From Prevotellaceae bacterium UBA6858 (lineage in GTDB: Bacteria; Bacteroidota; Bacteroidia; Bacteroidales; Bacteroidaceae), in NCBI GenBank assembly GCA_002451695.1, contig DKDC01000033.1, forward strand, positions 89,588 through 123,556: a DNA stretch of 33,969 nucleotides, written 5' to 3'. Below, piece by piece: positions 33,948-33,969 of the stretch (positions are counted from its first letter, which is position 1; each line of letters opens with the position of its first letter). The position numbers were made by a program, and so were the translations under genes. The notes below the pieces were generated by a model. That model saw only the letters and a list, made by a program, of their open reading frames with translations. It made no database searches and had not been told where the DNA came from.

Positions 33948-33969
33948 CTACATTTGATGTAGGAAAAAC
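33948..33969 (-). repeat. 21-bp repeat unit, inverted, at window end
   Basis: On the minus strand this reads T-tract, CCTACATCAA, ATGTAG, i.e. the end of one unit and start of the next of the family seen at 6-37 and 12524-12607. The sequence ends inside a unit. Confidence 0.6.

Larger units (their letters stand above)
33616..33969. other. Intergenic right end with terminator and repeats
   Basis: No gene supported. It contains the intrinsic terminator at 33678-33711, a GCGGTTCA-type element at 33853, a palindrome at 33875-33893 and the inverted copy of the 21-bp repeat unit from 33948 to the end, where the window stops mid-unit. Confidence 0.6.

Overview
The window looks like a chromosomal contig from a Bacteroidales bacterium (Prevotellaceae/Muribaculaceae-like; I cannot place the genus). 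The evidence is the Bacteroidota-style -7 boxes (TAnnTTTG) upstream of genes, the Bacteroidota form of the division/cell-wall (dcw) cluster with a PASTA-tailed FtsI, a TonB-receptor-like outer-membrane barrel, a secreted tricorn-type protease and heavy ATA (Ile) codon use. Core genes run at roughly 50-60% GC in the rows I counted; several accessory blocks are near 37-42%. Both ends of the sequence stop inside the same 21-bp repeat family, so this is probably a contig broken at repeats.

Layout. (1) 282-9933, plus strand: mraZ, rsmH, ftsL-like, ftsI, murE, mraY, murD, ftsW, tightly packed with ATGA overlaps, behind a promoter overlapped by four 10-bp-spaced GTGG repeats (a likely MraZ box). The usual continuation (murG, murC, ftsQ, ftsA, ftsZ) is absent. 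(2) 10150-12052, minus strand: an AbiL-like pair, RloB/AbiLii plus an AAA ATPase, probably anti-phage defence. (3) 12794-22465, plus strand: a six-gene ribosomal-peptide (RiPP) operon. (4) 22802-28571, minus strand: an XRE regulator, HsdR, HsdM, a YhcG/DUF1016 nuclease and a small secreted protein; no HsdS is visible. (5) 28980-33615, plus strand: an outer-membrane barrel, a tricorn-like protease and a zinc-ribbon protein, ending in a clear intrinsic terminator.

The most interesting system is the RiPP operon. Its precursor has a double-glycine leader and a core with three Cys and three runs of Thr (6, 4 and 6) separated by Pro-rich linkers, like a miniature mucin. The first gene encodes two GT-A glycosyltransferase domains fused to a partial LanC-like toroid. 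The second GT domain carries DGH (332-334) and an I-G-H-I-Y-R motif (466-471), matching in identity and spacing the metal-binding DxH and VGHVFR motifs of animal mucin-type polypeptide GalNAc-transferases (GT27). My reading is that the peptide is O-glycosylated on its Thr runs by this enzyme, further modified by the radical SAM/SPASM enzyme, cleaved after GG and exported by the C39 ABC transporter, and possibly passed through the outer-membrane barrel. Base composition drops sharply from about 13470 to 17410, inside two reading frames, so the specificity half of the operon looks like a swapped cassette. Family names come from recall and motif reading; no search was run.
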